Part shown: positions 1 through 8,435 of the stretch, one piece after another
Position numbering within the stretch: the first letter of the stretch is position 1
How the letters are laid out: every line of letters begins with the position of its first letter
Assembly: GCA_900554345.1 (NCBI GenBank)
Contig: USHH01000090.1
Coordinates: 1-8,435, forward strand
From: an uncultured Bacteroidales bacterium
Lineage (GTDB): Bacteria > Bacteroidota > Bacteroidia > Bacteroidales > Muribaculaceae
Direction of reading: 5' to 3'
Length of the DNA: 8,435 bases
The notes under the pieces: model-generated
Database searches by the model: none
Told to the model about the DNA's origin: nothing
What the model saw: the letters and a program-made list of their open reading frames with translations, nothing else
Made by a program: the position numbers and the translations under genes

Positions 1-25
1 CTTAGCCCGGGCCTCGATGCATATG

Positions 26-40
26 CCGGCTGATTGCCGG
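26..40 (-). other. Small hairpin just after lpxA
   Basis: A perfect 5-bp inverted repeat (CCGGC / GCCGG) with a 5-nt loop begins a few bases after the lpxA stop codon when read on the minus strand. It has no U-tract and is short, so it could be part of a weak terminator or chance. Positions 1-44 otherwise show no supportable gene: the one short minus-strand ORF starting at an ATG near position 23 closes within a few codons. Confidence 0.25.
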
Positions 41-44
41 AACC

Positions 45-818
45 TCAGATTGCGGAACGAATCACGCCACGCTCCGAATTCTCCACGAAGGTGACTATCT
101 CTTCCTTGAAGCGGCTGTCGGGGATGGTCTCCCTGATTAGCTTCAGGGCGTTGGTGACGTTGAGCTCGCTCATGTAGAGGATGCGATAGATCTCGGCCAC
201 CTGCTGAATCTCCTCGTTGGAAAAGCCGTTGCGGTGCATGCCGATGGTGTTGAGGCCGACGTATGAGATCGGCTCCCGGGCTGCCTTGACATAAGGAGGG
301 ATATCCTTGTTGACAAGCGCTCCGCCCTGGAGCATGATATTTCGGCCGAGATGGCAGAACTGATGGATGAGGCTGCCGCCGCCGATCACGGCACAGTCGT
401 CGATCATGACTTCTCCGCCGAGCTGGGTCGCATTGGATATGATCACCCTGTTGCCGACCACCACATCATGTGCCACATGGCTGTAGGCCATGAGCAGACA
501 GTTCTGGCCCACCACGGTCTTGCCCTTGGAGGCGGTCCCGCGGTTGACGGTGACACACTCGCGCAGGGTGGTGCCGTCGCCCACATAGGCGAACGTCTCC
601 TCCCCCTTGAATTTCAGGTCCTGTGGAATGGCGGCCACCACGGCACCCGGGAAGATTCTCACCCCGCTGCCGATGCGTGCGCCGGGATATATGGTCACGT
701 TGCCGTGAATCTCACAGTTATCGCCGATCTCCACATCACCGTAGATATTGGTGTAATTGCCGATGCTTACATTATTGCCGATCCTCGCATCCGCGTCTAC
801 AAAATAGTTGTTGCCCAT
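45..818 (-). CDS. lpxA: UDP-N-acetylglucosamine O-acyltransferase (LpxA)
   Basis: LpxA transfers a 3-hydroxyacyl group from acyl-ACP to the 3-OH of UDP-GlcNAc, the first step of lipid A synthesis, in the cytoplasm. The 257-residue product is close to the E. coli enzyme (262 aa). Residues 1 to about 185 are a left-handed beta-helix of hexapeptide repeats ([IV]-G-x-x-x-x). The catalytic His is His117 in the motif HVAHD (His114 and His117 match E. coli His122 and His125). The segment HQFC (152-155) and the downstream IPPYV motif are also present. Gly165 aligns by eye with the E. coli Gly173 acyl-chain ruler, so a long acyl chain could fit. Residues from about 190 form the helical C-terminal domain. 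It is the last gene of the lpxD, lpxC-fabZ, lpxA set, starting 6 nt after the preceding stop codon, so it is probably cotranscribed. It ends with TGA, which shows UGA works as a stop codon here. Confidence 0.96.
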   Translation of the reverse strand: MGNNYFVDADARIGNNVSIGNYTNIYGDVEIGDNCEIHGNVTIYPGARIGSGVRIFPGAVVAAIPQDLKFKGEETFAYVGDGTTLRECVTVNRGTASKGKTVVGQNCLLMAYSHVAHDVVVGNRVIISNATQLGGEVMIDDCAVIGGGSLIHQFCHLGRNIMLQGGALVNKDIPPYVKAAREPISYVGLNTIGMHRNGFSNEEIQQVAEIYRILYMSELNVTNALKLIRETIPDSRFKEEIVTFVENSERGVIRSAI

Positions 819-824
819 CTTGCG

Positions 825-2207
825 TTACTTGTTTTTTATGATCTGAGCCATGAACTCGGCCTCGCAGGCTATCTTCTCGCCGACGAAAGCATAACCCTTC
901 ACCACAGCGCAGCCGCGGCGGATCTCCGTCATGAGCTGCACGCTGAGCAGAAGGGTCGCGCCGGGCACCACCTTCTGACGGAACTTCACATTGTCGATCT
1001 TAAGGAAATAAGTGGAGTATTTCTCGGGATCCTCAAGGAAATTGAGCACGAGCACTCCGGCCGTCTGGGCCATGGCCTCCACCTGGAGCACACCGGGCAT
1101 CACGGGCTCCTGAGGGAAATGACCCTGGAAGAATGGCTCGTTGACGGTGACGTTCTTCACGGCGACGGCATGCTTCTTGTCGAGCTCGATGATCTTGTCG
1201 ATCAGCAGGAATGGATACCTGTGGGGAAGGAGCTTGCGTATGCCGTTGATGTCGATCACGGGCTCCACGTTGGGATTGTAGACCGGCGACTGCACCTCCG
1301 TGTGGCGCACCTCCTTGCGCATCATGCGGGTGAACTTGCTGTTGACGGTGTGTCCCGGGCGGATTGCCACCACTCGGCCCCTGATGGGACGTCCGATGAG
1401 GGCGAGGTCGCCGATCACGTCCATGAGCTTGTGGCGGGCGGGCTCGTTGTCCCACTTGAGGGGTGTCGGATTGATATATCCCAGATGATTCAGGTTCATG
1501 TGGGGCACGTCCATCACGTCGCAGATTCTGTCGATGGTCTCCTGCGGCACTATCTCGTCGTAGATCACGATGGCGTTGTCGAGGTCGCCTCCCTTGATCA
1601 GGCCGAGTTTAGAGAGAGTCTCGATCTCGCGCACGAAGACGAAAGTCCTTGCGCTGGCCACTTCCTGACGGAAGTCGGCGATGTCGTCGAGAATGGCAAA
1701 CTGGTTGGGAAGCACCTTGGAATTGTATTCCACCATCACCTCCACGCTGAAGCCGTTGTCGGGATACACCGTGAGGATCGAGCCGGAAGCCTCGTCCTTG
1801 ATCTGGATCTTCTCCTTGATGATATAGAAATCCTTGTCGGCGTTCTGCTCCACAAGGCCGATACGCTCTATCTCATCTGAATATCTGATGGCGCTTCCGT
1901 CGAGGATCGGAAGCTCCGGGCCATTGACGTCTATCAGACAGTTGTCGATGCCGGCGGCATAGAGGGCCGCGAGAGCATGCTCGACAGTGCTGACCTTGAC
2001 ACCGTTCCTTCCGAGGACAGTGCCCCGGGTGGTGTCGACGATGTTTTCGGCCACAGCCTCGATCTCTGGAGAGTCGGGAAGGTCGACACGACGGAAACGG
2101 TAGCCTGTGCCGACAGGCGCAGGATTGAAAGTAGCCGTGATGTCGAGGCCGGAATGCAGCCCTTTACCGCTGAGGGTGAAAGGGGCCTGGAGGGTGAGCT
2201 GGTTCAT
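825..2207 (-). CDS. lpxC-fabZ: Bifunctional UDP-3-O-acyl-GlcNAc deacetylase / 3-hydroxyacyl-ACP dehydratase (LpxC-FabZ fusion)
   Basis: This 460-residue protein fuses two enzymes. Residues 1 to about 305 are LpxC, the zinc deacetylase that commits the cell to lipid A synthesis: the GLHSG motif (16-20), Glu76-His77 (catalytic Glu and zinc His), zinc ligands His259 and Asp263 in RHKLMD, and the catalytic His286 in PGHTVN. Residues about 315-460 are FabZ, a hot-dog-fold dehydratase of fatty acid elongation: LLPHRYPFLLID (326-337), catalytic His363 in GHFP, and Glu377 in VEAMAQ. All key residues of both halves are present, so both activities should work. The linker (about 302-318) is short. Such fusions are a known Bacteroidota trait and would tie lipid A commitment to membrane phospholipid supply, because both draw on 3-hydroxyacyl-ACP. 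The ATG lies 3 nt after the lpxD stop codon, indicating translational coupling. The stop is TAA. Confidence 0.96.
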   Translation of the reverse strand: MNQLTLQAPFTLSGKGLHSGLDITATFNPAPVGTGYRFRRVDLPDSPEIEAVAENIVDTTRGTVLGRNGVKVSTVEHALAALYAAGIDNCLIDVNGPELPILDGSAIRYSDEIERIGLVEQNADKDFYIIKEKIQIKDEASGSILTVYPDNGFSVEVMVEYNSKVLPNQFAILDDIADFRQEVASARTFVFVREIETLSKLGLIKGGDLDNAIVIYDEIVPQETIDRICDVMDVPHMNLNHLGYINPTPLKWDNEPARHKLMDVIGDLALIGRPIRGRVVAIRPGHTVNSKFTRMMRKEVRHTEVQSPVYNPNVEPVIDINGIRKLLPHRYPFLLIDKIIELDKKHAVAVKNVTVNEPFFQGHFPQEPVMPGVLQVEAMAQTAGVLVLNFLEDPEKYSTYFLKIDNVKFRQKVVPGATLLLSVQLMTEIRRGCAVVKGYAFVGEKIACEAEFMAQIIKNK

Positions 2208-2210
2208 ATG

Positions 2211-3212
2211 TTATTCTTTATTTGATTTCGTGAAGAGTGTCTCGAGCTTCTTGATATACACGAGGTTTTTTGCAAACTGTCGGGCATCGATGGCGGGATA
2301 GCCAATTATACGCTTGTTGGAGCCCACATTATTGGGTATACCCGACTGGGCCCCTATCTGGTTGCCGTCGCCCACGGTGATATGTCCGGCGAAGCCTGTC
2401 TGGCCACCCACCTGGTTGCAGTTGCCGATTTTTGTAGAGCCGGCGACGCCTGTCTGGGCGGCGAAGACGTTGTCGTGGCCGATCACCACATTGTGGGCCA
2501 CCTGGATGAGGTTGTCGAGCTTGGTGCCGTGTCCCACCACCGTGCTTCCGAAAGTGGCGCGGTCGACCGTGGTGTTGGCGCCGATTTCCACGTCATCCTC
2601 GATGACGACGTTTCCGGTCTGGGCTATCTTCTCGTAGGCGCCGTCTTTCGGGGCGAACCCGAAGCCGTCGGCGCCGATCACGGCACCGCTGTGTACGATG
2701 CACCGCTTGCCCACGACGCATTCATGATAGATCCTGACGCCGGGCATGATTCTGGAGTCGTCGCCGATCACGCAACCGTCGCCTATATATGTCTGGGGAT
2801 ATATCTTGACATTTTTCCCGAGCCTCACATTACGGCCGATATAAGCAAAAGCGCCCACATAGATACCCTCCGGGAGGTCGACGCCTTCAGCGATGTGGCA
2901 GGGCTGCTCGACGCCCACGGGGAGGGGCTTCGACTTCTCGACCATGGCCAGAAGCTCGGCGAGAGTGGAATAGGGATCGGCCACACGGATGAGCGTGGCG
3001 GCCACCGGGAAATCAAAAGAGACATCAGAGCCCACGAGAAGGGCGGAAGCCTTTGTGGTCGCGGCATAATGCGCATACTTCATGTTAGCTACAAACGAGA
3101 GGTCGCCGCTACGGGCTTCCTCGATTTTCGCAAAGCCGGAAATCACTACATCGGCATCACCTTCCACCTTTCCCCCTGTGAGAGCGGCAAGCTCCCTTGG
3201 CGTTATTTTCAT
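2211..3212 (-). CDS. lpxD: UDP-3-O-(3-hydroxyacyl)glucosamine N-acyltransferase (LpxD)
   Basis: LpxD adds the second 3-hydroxyacyl chain to the 2-amino group of the UDP-glucosamine intermediate, the step after LpxC. The 333-residue length is near the E. coli value (341). Residues 1 to about 105 form the N-terminal uridine-binding domain (opening MKITPRELAALTGG). Residues about 108-300 are hexapeptide-repeat beta-helix. The catalytic His is His240 in the motif QVAHN, matching E. coli His239, and His277 (AGH) matches the second conserved His. The ADGFGF motif (181-186) is typical of LpxD. The C-terminal tail is helical and Lys-rich. It is the first gene of the lipid A operon and starts about 240 nt from the divergently read epimerase gene. 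The ATG gives a conventional LpxD N-terminus, so no other start is needed. Confidence 0.96.
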   Translation of the reverse strand: MKITPRELAALTGGKVEGDADVVISGFAKIEEARSGDLSFVANMKYAHYAATTKASALLVGSDVSFDFPVAATLIRVADPYSTLAELLAMVEKSKPLPVGVEQPCHIAEGVDLPEGIYVGAFAYIGRNVRLGKNVKIYPQTYIGDGCVIGDDSRIMPGVRIYHECVVGKRCIVHSGAVIGADGFGFAPKDGAYEKIAQTGNVVIEDDVEIGANTTVDRATFGSTVVGHGTKLDNLIQVAHNVVIGHDNVFAAQTGVAGSTKIGNCNQVGGQTGFAGHITVGDGNQIGAQSGIPNNVGSNKRIIGYPAIDARQFAKNLVYIKKLETLFTKSNKE

Positions 3213-3354
3213 AATGTCTTATAACTCGATAATGGGTTGAAACTCCCTCTGCGGGAAAAATTTCTGCAAATATCGTGAAAAAAATCCATATACATGGTAT
3301 AAAAGGGTATCAAACTCCAGGAAAAGTCATTTACGGGCAATAATTCATTAAAAT
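3213..3354. promoter_or_regulatory. AT-rich divergent intergenic region, lpxD side
   Basis: This AT-rich stretch must carry the promoter for the minus-strand lipid A operon, but no convincing match stands out. On the minus strand, GATATTTG (3274 to 3267) resembles the -7 element TAnnTTTG only in part and has no TTTG at the right distance upstream. A TTTG (minus strand, 3314 to 3311) lies at the right distance from TATGGATT (3290 to 3283), but the latter is a poor -7 element. I see no operator repeats or riboswitch. Confidence 0.3.
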
Positions 3355-3386
3355 TTTGACCATACAAATAATTTTTGCTATTTTTG
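3355..3386 (+). promoter_or_regulatory. Bacteroides-type sigma-ABfr promoter for the mce-mmd operon
   Basis: A -33 element TTTG (3355-3358) and a -7 element TATTTTTG (3379-3386, matching TAnnTTTG exactly) are separated by 20 nt, as in the known Bacteroidota primary sigma factor consensus. Transcription would start near 3392-3394, leaving a 5' leader of roughly 58 nt before the epimerase ATG. The octamer ATTTTTGC occurs twice, 9 bp apart (3371-3378 and 3380-3387), the second copy overlapping the -7 element. The leader holds a small GGGC-TTAT-GCCC hairpin (3397-3408) and no strong Shine-Dalgarno sequence. Confidence 0.72.
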
Positions 3387-3450
3387 CACGAAATATGGGC
3401 TTATGCCCGGACTGAAAACAACAATCACAACACAATCAAAAGAATAGGCA

Positions 3451-3873
3451 ATGAAGATTTCACACATCGAGCACATTGGCATCGCAGTGCCCAACCTGGA
3501 AGAGGCCATCAAGTTTTACGAGAACGGACTTGGCCTTAAATGCTACAAGAAAGAAGTAGTGGAAGACCAGAAAGTGACAACCGCCTTCTTCAAGGTAGGC
3601 GACACTAAGATCGAGCTTCTCGAGGCCACGAGCCCGGAGAGCACCATCGCCAAATTCATCGAGAAGAACGGCGGCCGCGGCGGCATGCACCACATGGCGT
3701 TTGCCATCGAAGACGGCGTGGCCAACGCGCTGGCCGAGGCAGAGGAGAAAGGCATCCGCCTGATCGACAAGGCACCGCGCAAGGGCGCCGACGGCCTCCA
3801 GATCGCATTCCTTCACCCGAAGTCGACAGAGGCAGTGCTCACAGAGCTTTGCGAAGACCCCTCCAAGAAATAA
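3451..3873 (+). CDS. mce: Methylmalonyl-CoA epimerase
   Basis: The enzyme interconverts (R)- and (S)-methylmalonyl-CoA, linking methylmalonyl-CoA mutase to the decarboxylase encoded downstream in the succinate-to-propionate pathway. The 140-residue protein is a full-length member of the vicinal-oxygen-chelate (glyoxalase) superfamily with two paired beta-alpha-beta-beta-beta modules. Likely metal ligands are His8 (IEHIG), Glu55 (KIELLEA), His80 or His81 (GMHHMAF) and Glu132 (LTELCE). The last is also the expected catalytic acid/base. In some relatives a Gln stands where Glu55 is. It is the first gene of the operon behind a good promoter, with a 23-nt gap to mmdA. The start gives the usual short N-terminus (MKISHIEHIGIAV), and SD-like sequence is absent, as is normal in this phylum. 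Confidence 0.95.
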   Translation: MKISHIEHIGIAVPNLEEAIKFYENGLGLKCYKKEVVEDQKVTTAFFKVGDTKIELLEATSPESTIAKFIEKNGGRGGMHHMAFAIEDGVANALAEAEEKGIRLIDKAPRKGADGLQIAFLHPKSTEAVLTELCEDPSKK

Positions 3874-3896
3874 ACCACATTTTCCACACATAGACC

Positions 3897-5486
<1,590 letters not shown>

Positions 5487-5511
5487 CCAATACTCCCAAC
5501 CGACGCATCAA

Positions 5512-6114
5512 ATGTTGAAAAAATATATATTTGCAGCGTTGATCACACTGGCGGCGCTTCCGGCTTACAGCGAGCCGGAAGCGGCCCGTCAGGTTGACAG
5601 CGCCACAGTGGTGGAAGGTCTGCCCGACGGACAGGTGGAGGCCTACATCGACGAGGCACCGAGCAAGGAGGTGGACTATGTCGTGGAGAGCTCCACAGCC
5701 CGGAAGATGACCCAGGCCGAGAAAGCCCAGAACGCCAAAGAGAACGACTCGACGGGTGGCGCCATCACAATCATCGCCATGAGCATAGTGCTGATATGCC
5801 TTATTGTGCTGAGCATCCTCTTCCTTGGCTTCGGTAAAGTGTCGTCGATGCTGCTCTCGCGGCAGAAGCGCAAGGCCATCACCACCAATCCTCACACCAA
5901 CGAGGAAGATCATGCCGACCTTGACTCCGGAGAGGTGATAGCCGCGATCGCCGCGGCGCTGTCGGAGCATTTCGACGGGAAGCACGACATCGAAGACACC
6001 ATCCTGACCATCAGGCGCATGAGGAAAGCCTACTCTCCGTGGAGCTCGAAGATATATAATCTGCGACAGATTCCGGAGCTCCACCGCAACAACCACCCCC
6101 ACAACGCGATATGA
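5512..6114 (+). CDS. mmdD: OadG-family gamma/delta subunit of the sodium-pump decarboxylase
   Basis: This small membrane subunit stabilises the decarboxylase complex and joins the carboxyltransferase and biotin parts to the membrane beta subunit. The 200-residue protein starts with a signal-like segment (MLKKYIFAALITLAALPAYS, 1-20), then an acidic and polar region (21-82), one clear transmembrane helix (about 84-106) ending in LGFGKVSS, a basic cytoplasmic stretch (RQKRK, 117-121), and a C-terminal region 140-190. That last part (EVIAAIAAALSEHF, then TIRRMRKAYSPWSSKIYNLRQ) is the pattern I associate with Bacteroidota OadG-like proteins. The call rests on the TM helix, the C-terminal pattern and the position between mmdA and the biotin carrier gene. 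It begins 25 nt after the mmdA stop. The family is poorly conserved in sequence, so the exact subunit name is less sure than the role. Confidence 0.82.
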   Translation: MLKKYIFAALITLAALPAYSEPEAARQVDSATVVEGLPDGQVEAYIDEAPSKEVDYVVESSTARKMTQAEKAQNAKENDSTGGAITIIAMSIVLICLIVLSILFLGFGKVSSMLLSRQKRKAITTNPHTNEEDHADLDSGEVIAAIAAALSEHFDGKHDIEDTILTIRRMRKAYSPWSSKIYNLRQIPELHRNNHPHNAI

Positions 6115-6149
6115 CCCCGAGCGGGCATATATAACCACATTTCTCAATC

Positions 6150-6599
6150 ATGAAACTGAAAGAATATAAATATAGGATCAACGGCATCAAATTCAATGTC
6201 GGAGTCGGCGATGTAGTCGACAACAAGGTGCATGTGGAAGTCAACGGCACACCCTACGACGTGGAGCTTGAGAACGCTCCGGCAGTGAAGCCGTCGGTAA
6301 TCCCCGCGGCCAAGAAGCCTCAGACGGCTCCCACCACCTCTACCGGCGAGAAAGTGATATCGAAGCCTGCGGCCGCACCCGGCAAGGCATCGGCCGTATT
6401 GAGCCCGCTCCCCGGCACAATCACCAAGATCAACGTGACGGTAGGACAGCAGGTGAACGTCGGCGACACTGTGTGCATGCTCGAGGCCATGAAGATGGAA
6501 AACGACATCCACACGCAGAAAGGCGGCGTAGTGAAACAGATACTCGTAAGCGTAGGCGACACCATACTCGAAGGCGGCCAGATAATGATTATAGAATAA
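6150..6599 (+). CDS. mmdC: Biotin carboxyl carrier subunit of methylmalonyl-CoA decarboxylase
   Basis: This subunit carries the biotin that shuttles CO2 from the carboxyltransferase to the membrane decarboxylase. Residues 1-43 form a small N-terminal beta-rich segment. Residues 44-82 are a flexible Ala/Pro/Lys-rich linker typical of swinging-arm carriers. Residues 83-149 are a complete biotinyl domain with the signature EAMKMEN, in which Lys115 is the biotinylated residue. Pro and Gly turns (SPLPGTI, 85-91) and the closing hairpin (VGDTILEGGQIMIIE) complete the flattened beta barrel. The 149-residue length suits a stand-alone carrier. It lies 35 nt after the gamma subunit gene and 38 nt before mmdB. 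Biotin ligase must be supplied from elsewhere. The biotin domain is certain; the complex is assigned from the operon. Confidence 0.93.
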   Translation: MKLKEYKYRINGIKFNVGVGDVVDNKVHVEVNGTPYDVELENAPAVKPSVIPAAKKPQTAPTTSTGEKVISKPAAAPGKASAVLSPLPGTITKINVTVGQQVNVGDTVCMLEAMKMENDIHTQKGGVVKQILVSVGDTILEGGQIMIIE

Positions 6600-6637
6600 G
6601 GCAGTCTCACGCAATATCGACACAACTATAATAGACT

Positions 6638-7807
6638 ATGATATTAGCTTCGACTTACAGTTTCGGCGACTTCATGCTCCAGACTGTAGAATCATTCTGG
6701 AAATTCACCGGCTTCGCCAACTGCGAGATCACCAATCTGGTGATGCTTGTGGTGGGCTGCTTCTTCATCTGGCTCGCGGTGAAGAAGAATTTCGAGCCGC
6801 TGCTGCTCGTGCCCATAGGCTTCGGCATGCTCATAGGCAACATCCCGTTTCAGGCCGGCATGGACATCGGCATCTATGAGGAGGGCTCTGTGCTCAACAT
6901 ATTGTACAACGGTGTAGACAAGGGATGGTATCCCCCGCTGGTGTTTCTCGGCGTGGGTGCGATGACCGACTTCTCGGCGCTTCTCGCCAACCCCAAGCTC
7001 ATGATAATAGGAGCGTGCGCGCAGTTTGGCATCTTCGGCGCCTACATGCTGTCGCTGCTGGTGGGCTTCGACCCTCTGTCGGCAGGCTGCGTGGCCATCA
7101 TCGGCGGCGCCGACGGCCCGACAGCCATCTTCACGACCTCCAAGCTCAACCCCAACCTGCTCGGCGCGGTGGCGGTGTCGGCCTATTCGTATATGGCGCT
7201 CATCCCGCTCATCCAGCCGCCGCTGATGCGGCTCTTCACCACTAAGAAAGAGCGCCTCATCAAGATGAAGCCCGCGAGGGTCGTGAGCCAGACTGAGAAG
7301 ATCATCTTTCCGATCGTGGGTCTGATCCTCACCTGCTTCGTAGTGCCTTCGGGCCTTCCGCTGCTCGGCATGCTCTTCTTCGGCAACCTCCTGCGCGAGA
7401 GCGGCGTGACGACCCGTCTGGCCAAGACCGCCAGCAACGCGATGACCGACATAGTGACCATACTTCTGGGCATGACCGTAGGCGCCTCGACCCAGGCCGA
7501 CAAATTCCTGACTGTCGACACCCTTCTCATCTTCGGACTCGGCTTTTTAGCGTTTGTGATCGCCAGCTCGGCCGGCGTGCTCTCAGTGAAGCTCTTCAAC
7601 CTCTTCCTCCGTCCCGGCAAGAAGATCAACCCGCTTATCGGCAACGCCGGCGTGTCGGCCGTGCCTATGGCGGCGCGAATCTCCAACAACGTCGGACTTG
7701 AATACGATCCCACCAACTATCTGCTGATGCACGCCATGGGCCCCAACGTGGCCGGTGTGATAGGCTCGGCTGTAGCGGCCGGTGTCCTGCTCAGCTTCCT
7801 CGGTTGA
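6638..7807 (+). CDS. mmdB: Sodium-translocating decarboxylase beta subunit (membrane)
   Basis: The beta subunit decarboxylates carboxybiotin and couples this to Na+ export, using one proton from outside. The 389-residue protein is strongly hydrophobic, with roughly 9-11 membrane segments. Family hallmarks are FLGVGAMTDFSALLANP (103-119), the re-entrant motif IIGGADGPTAIF with Asp159, which matches the essential Asp203 of Klebsiella OadB, the AYSYMALIPLIQPP segment with Tyr183 and Tyr185 as the likely functional Tyr region, and NAGVSAVPMAARISN near the C-terminus. The ending AMGPNVAGVIGSAVAAGVLL is typical. It is full length and the last gene of the operon, followed by a strong hairpin. An in-frame ATG 12 codons downstream is an alternative start that would keep all membrane segments. 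Whether the substrate is methylmalonyl-CoA rather than oxaloacetate follows from mce and mmdA upstream, not from this protein. Confidence 0.94.
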   Translation: MILASTYSFGDFMLQTVESFWKFTGFANCEITNLVMLVVGCFFIWLAVKKNFEPLLLVPIGFGMLIGNIPFQAGMDIGIYEEGSVLNILYNGVDKGWYPPLVFLGVGAMTDFSALLANPKLMIIGACAQFGIFGAYMLSLLVGFDPLSAGCVAIIGGADGPTAIFTTSKLNPNLLGAVAVSAYSYMALIPLIQPPLMRLFTTKKERLIKMKPARVVSQTEKIIFPIVGLILTCFVVPSGLPLLGMLFFGNLLRESGVTTRLAKTASNAMTDIVTILLGMTVGASTQADKFLTVDTLLIFGLGFLAFVIASSAGVLSVKLFNLFLRPGKKINPLIGNAGVSAVPMAARISNNVGLEYDPTNYLLMHAMGPNVAGVIGSAVAAGVLLSFLG

Positions 7808-7814
7808 CCCCTCA

Positions 7815-7846
7815 GCGGATGCCGCACGCCAGCATGCGGCATCCGC
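7815..7846 (+). terminator. Hairpin terminator after the mmd operon
   Basis: A perfect 12-bp inverted repeat (GCGGATGCCGCA / TGCGGCATCCGC) with an 8-nt loop starts 7 nt after the mmdB stop codon. The following bases (CATATTCTCC) give only a poor U-tract, so it may act as a weak intrinsic terminator or an mRNA 3'-end stabiliser. Its strength and placement make an end-of-operon role likely. Confidence 0.7.
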
Positions 7847-8034
7847 CATATTCTCCTCCCCCGGTGAGGCCCCGGCCCACCCGGCAAAGCAATAATCTGT
7901 CTTCGTCTCAATCCACTTTTCTTTTCACCATGCGATGCAGCCGGCTTTACAGGCCGCGCTATTGAACCACACCAGTGGCAGATTGTTTAATTTATAAATA
8001 TCCTCCATACACTACATGCATGCGGGGACGGCTT

Positions 8035-8379
8035 ATGATTACAGACGAAGTAATAAAGGAAATATATAGGAAATTCAGCAAGCCACACAAAGACGTCAGG
8101 GACCTCAACCTCGACTATTTTGCGGAATTACTGAGCGAACACCACAGCCTGACAATCACCGACGACGAGGTGGTGATCAACGACGTGGAAGACTTCATCC
8201 CTTTTAAACGGTTTTTGATAAGGAGCCTGCACGCCGTGCTTGAATTCGACAAGAACGTGGCTTTCGTGTTTCGCGGCCATATCCTCTTTCTGAGCAAGGA
8301 GAGCCCCGAGATGCGCGTCCATATCAAGCCGGAGCGTAAACGGTCGATATTCGACAGGCTTTTCGGCAACGAAGACTGA
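8035..8379 (+). CDS. Small conserved-looking protein of unknown function
   Basis: I do not recognise this protein. From ATG 8035 it has 114 residues; the frame stays open to ATG 7975 (134 aa) with another ATG at 8020. I prefer 8035 because GGGGA lies 7 nt upstream and the product then starts with a natural helix (MITDEVIKEIYRKF). The extra upstream residues (rich in Tyr, Pro, Cys) look untranslated. The protein is soluble and charged, with no signal peptide or membrane helix. The middle (about 41-92) reads as mixed alpha/beta: ITDDEVVINDVEDFIPFKRFLIRSL by pieces, then AVLEFDKNVAFVFRGHILFLSK. The tail KPERKRSIFDRLFG is basic then amphipathic. It stands alone between two hairpins, so it is probably a single-gene unit separate from the mmd operon. 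Codon use resembles its neighbours, so recent transfer is not indicated. Confidence 0.7.
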   Translation: MITDEVIKEIYRKFSKPHKDVRDLNLDYFAELLSEHHSLTITDDEVVINDVEDFIPFKRFLIRSLHAVLEFDKNVAFVFRGHILFLSKESPEMRVHIKPERKRSIFDRLFGNED

Positions 8380-8403
8380 AACGACCGAAACACCTGAAAA
8401 GCC

Positions 8404-8435
8404 GCATGGCCGACACTGTGACGTGTCGGCCATGC
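8404..8435 (+). terminator. Hairpin terminator after the small gene
   Basis: A perfect 13-bp inverted repeat (GCATGGCCGACAC / GTGTCGGCCATGC) with a 6-nt loop begins about 24 nt after the stop codon at 8377-8379. The right arm ends at the last base of the window, so a U-tract could follow out of sight. It may also serve a convergent gene beyond the window. Confidence 0.68.

Noticed and set aside
351..1880. A 509-codon open frame on the plus strand opposite lpxA and lpxC-fabZ
   Set aside because: It is the codon-bias shadow of two genes with full catalytic motifs on the other strand. Its product is rich in His, Leu and Val without domain pattern, and it crosses the lpxC/lpxA boundary.
825..2207. 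LpxC-FabZ fusion as a novel finding
   Set aside because: The fusion is a well-known arrangement in Bacteroidota and has normal length and residues here.
7808..8034. Possible extra gene or mobile-element remnant between mmdB and the small gene
   Set aside because: Apart from the terminator hairpin I see only GC-rich then AT-rich non-coding sequence, with no good ORF, no terminal inverted repeats and no convincing promoter match.

Overview
The window looks like a chromosomal segment from a Bacteroidota bacterium of the order Bacteroidales. The signs are an LpxC-FabZ fusion protein, a Bacteroides-type promoter (TTTG, 20 nt, TAnnTTTG), start codons mostly without Shine-Dalgarno sequences, and a sodium-pumping methylmalonyl-CoA decarboxylase operon. 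The rather GC-rich coding sequence would suit a Muribaculaceae-like gut lineage, but that family-level placement is a guess.

Positions 1-3212 (minus strand) hold a tightly packed lipid A operon read lpxD, lpxC-fabZ, lpxA, with gaps of 3 and 6 nt. These enzymes acylate and deacetylate UDP-GlcNAc at the start of lipid A synthesis, and the FabZ part links this to fatty acid synthesis. Positions 3213-3450 form a divergent intergenic region with one clear promoter pointing right.

Positions 3451-7807 (plus strand) hold a propionate and sodium-energy operon: methylmalonyl-CoA epimerase, carboxyltransferase subunit (mmdA), OadG-type gamma subunit, biotin carrier protein and membrane decarboxylase beta subunit. 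Together they would epimerise methylmalonyl-CoA, move its carboxyl group to biotin, and release CO2 while exporting Na+. A 12-bp hairpin ends the operon. Positions 8035-8379 hold a small protein of unknown function, followed by a 13-bp hairpin that reaches the window's last base.

The standout is in mmdA. After codon 407 the gene meets an in-frame UGA at the start of a 33-36 nt segment with no counterpart in the carboxyltransferase family. Beyond it the same frame resumes and runs intact to the normal C-terminus. The segment lies inside the C-domain oxyanion-hole motif (Tyr-Gly-Gly-Ala/Ser), so reading through it would probably wreck the active site. It carries traits of programmed ribosome hopping: a Gly codon directly before the stop, a synonymous Gly codon at the far edge, a purine-rich SD-like run just before that codon, and a hairpin. 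A recent inactivating insertion or an assembly error remain real alternatives.
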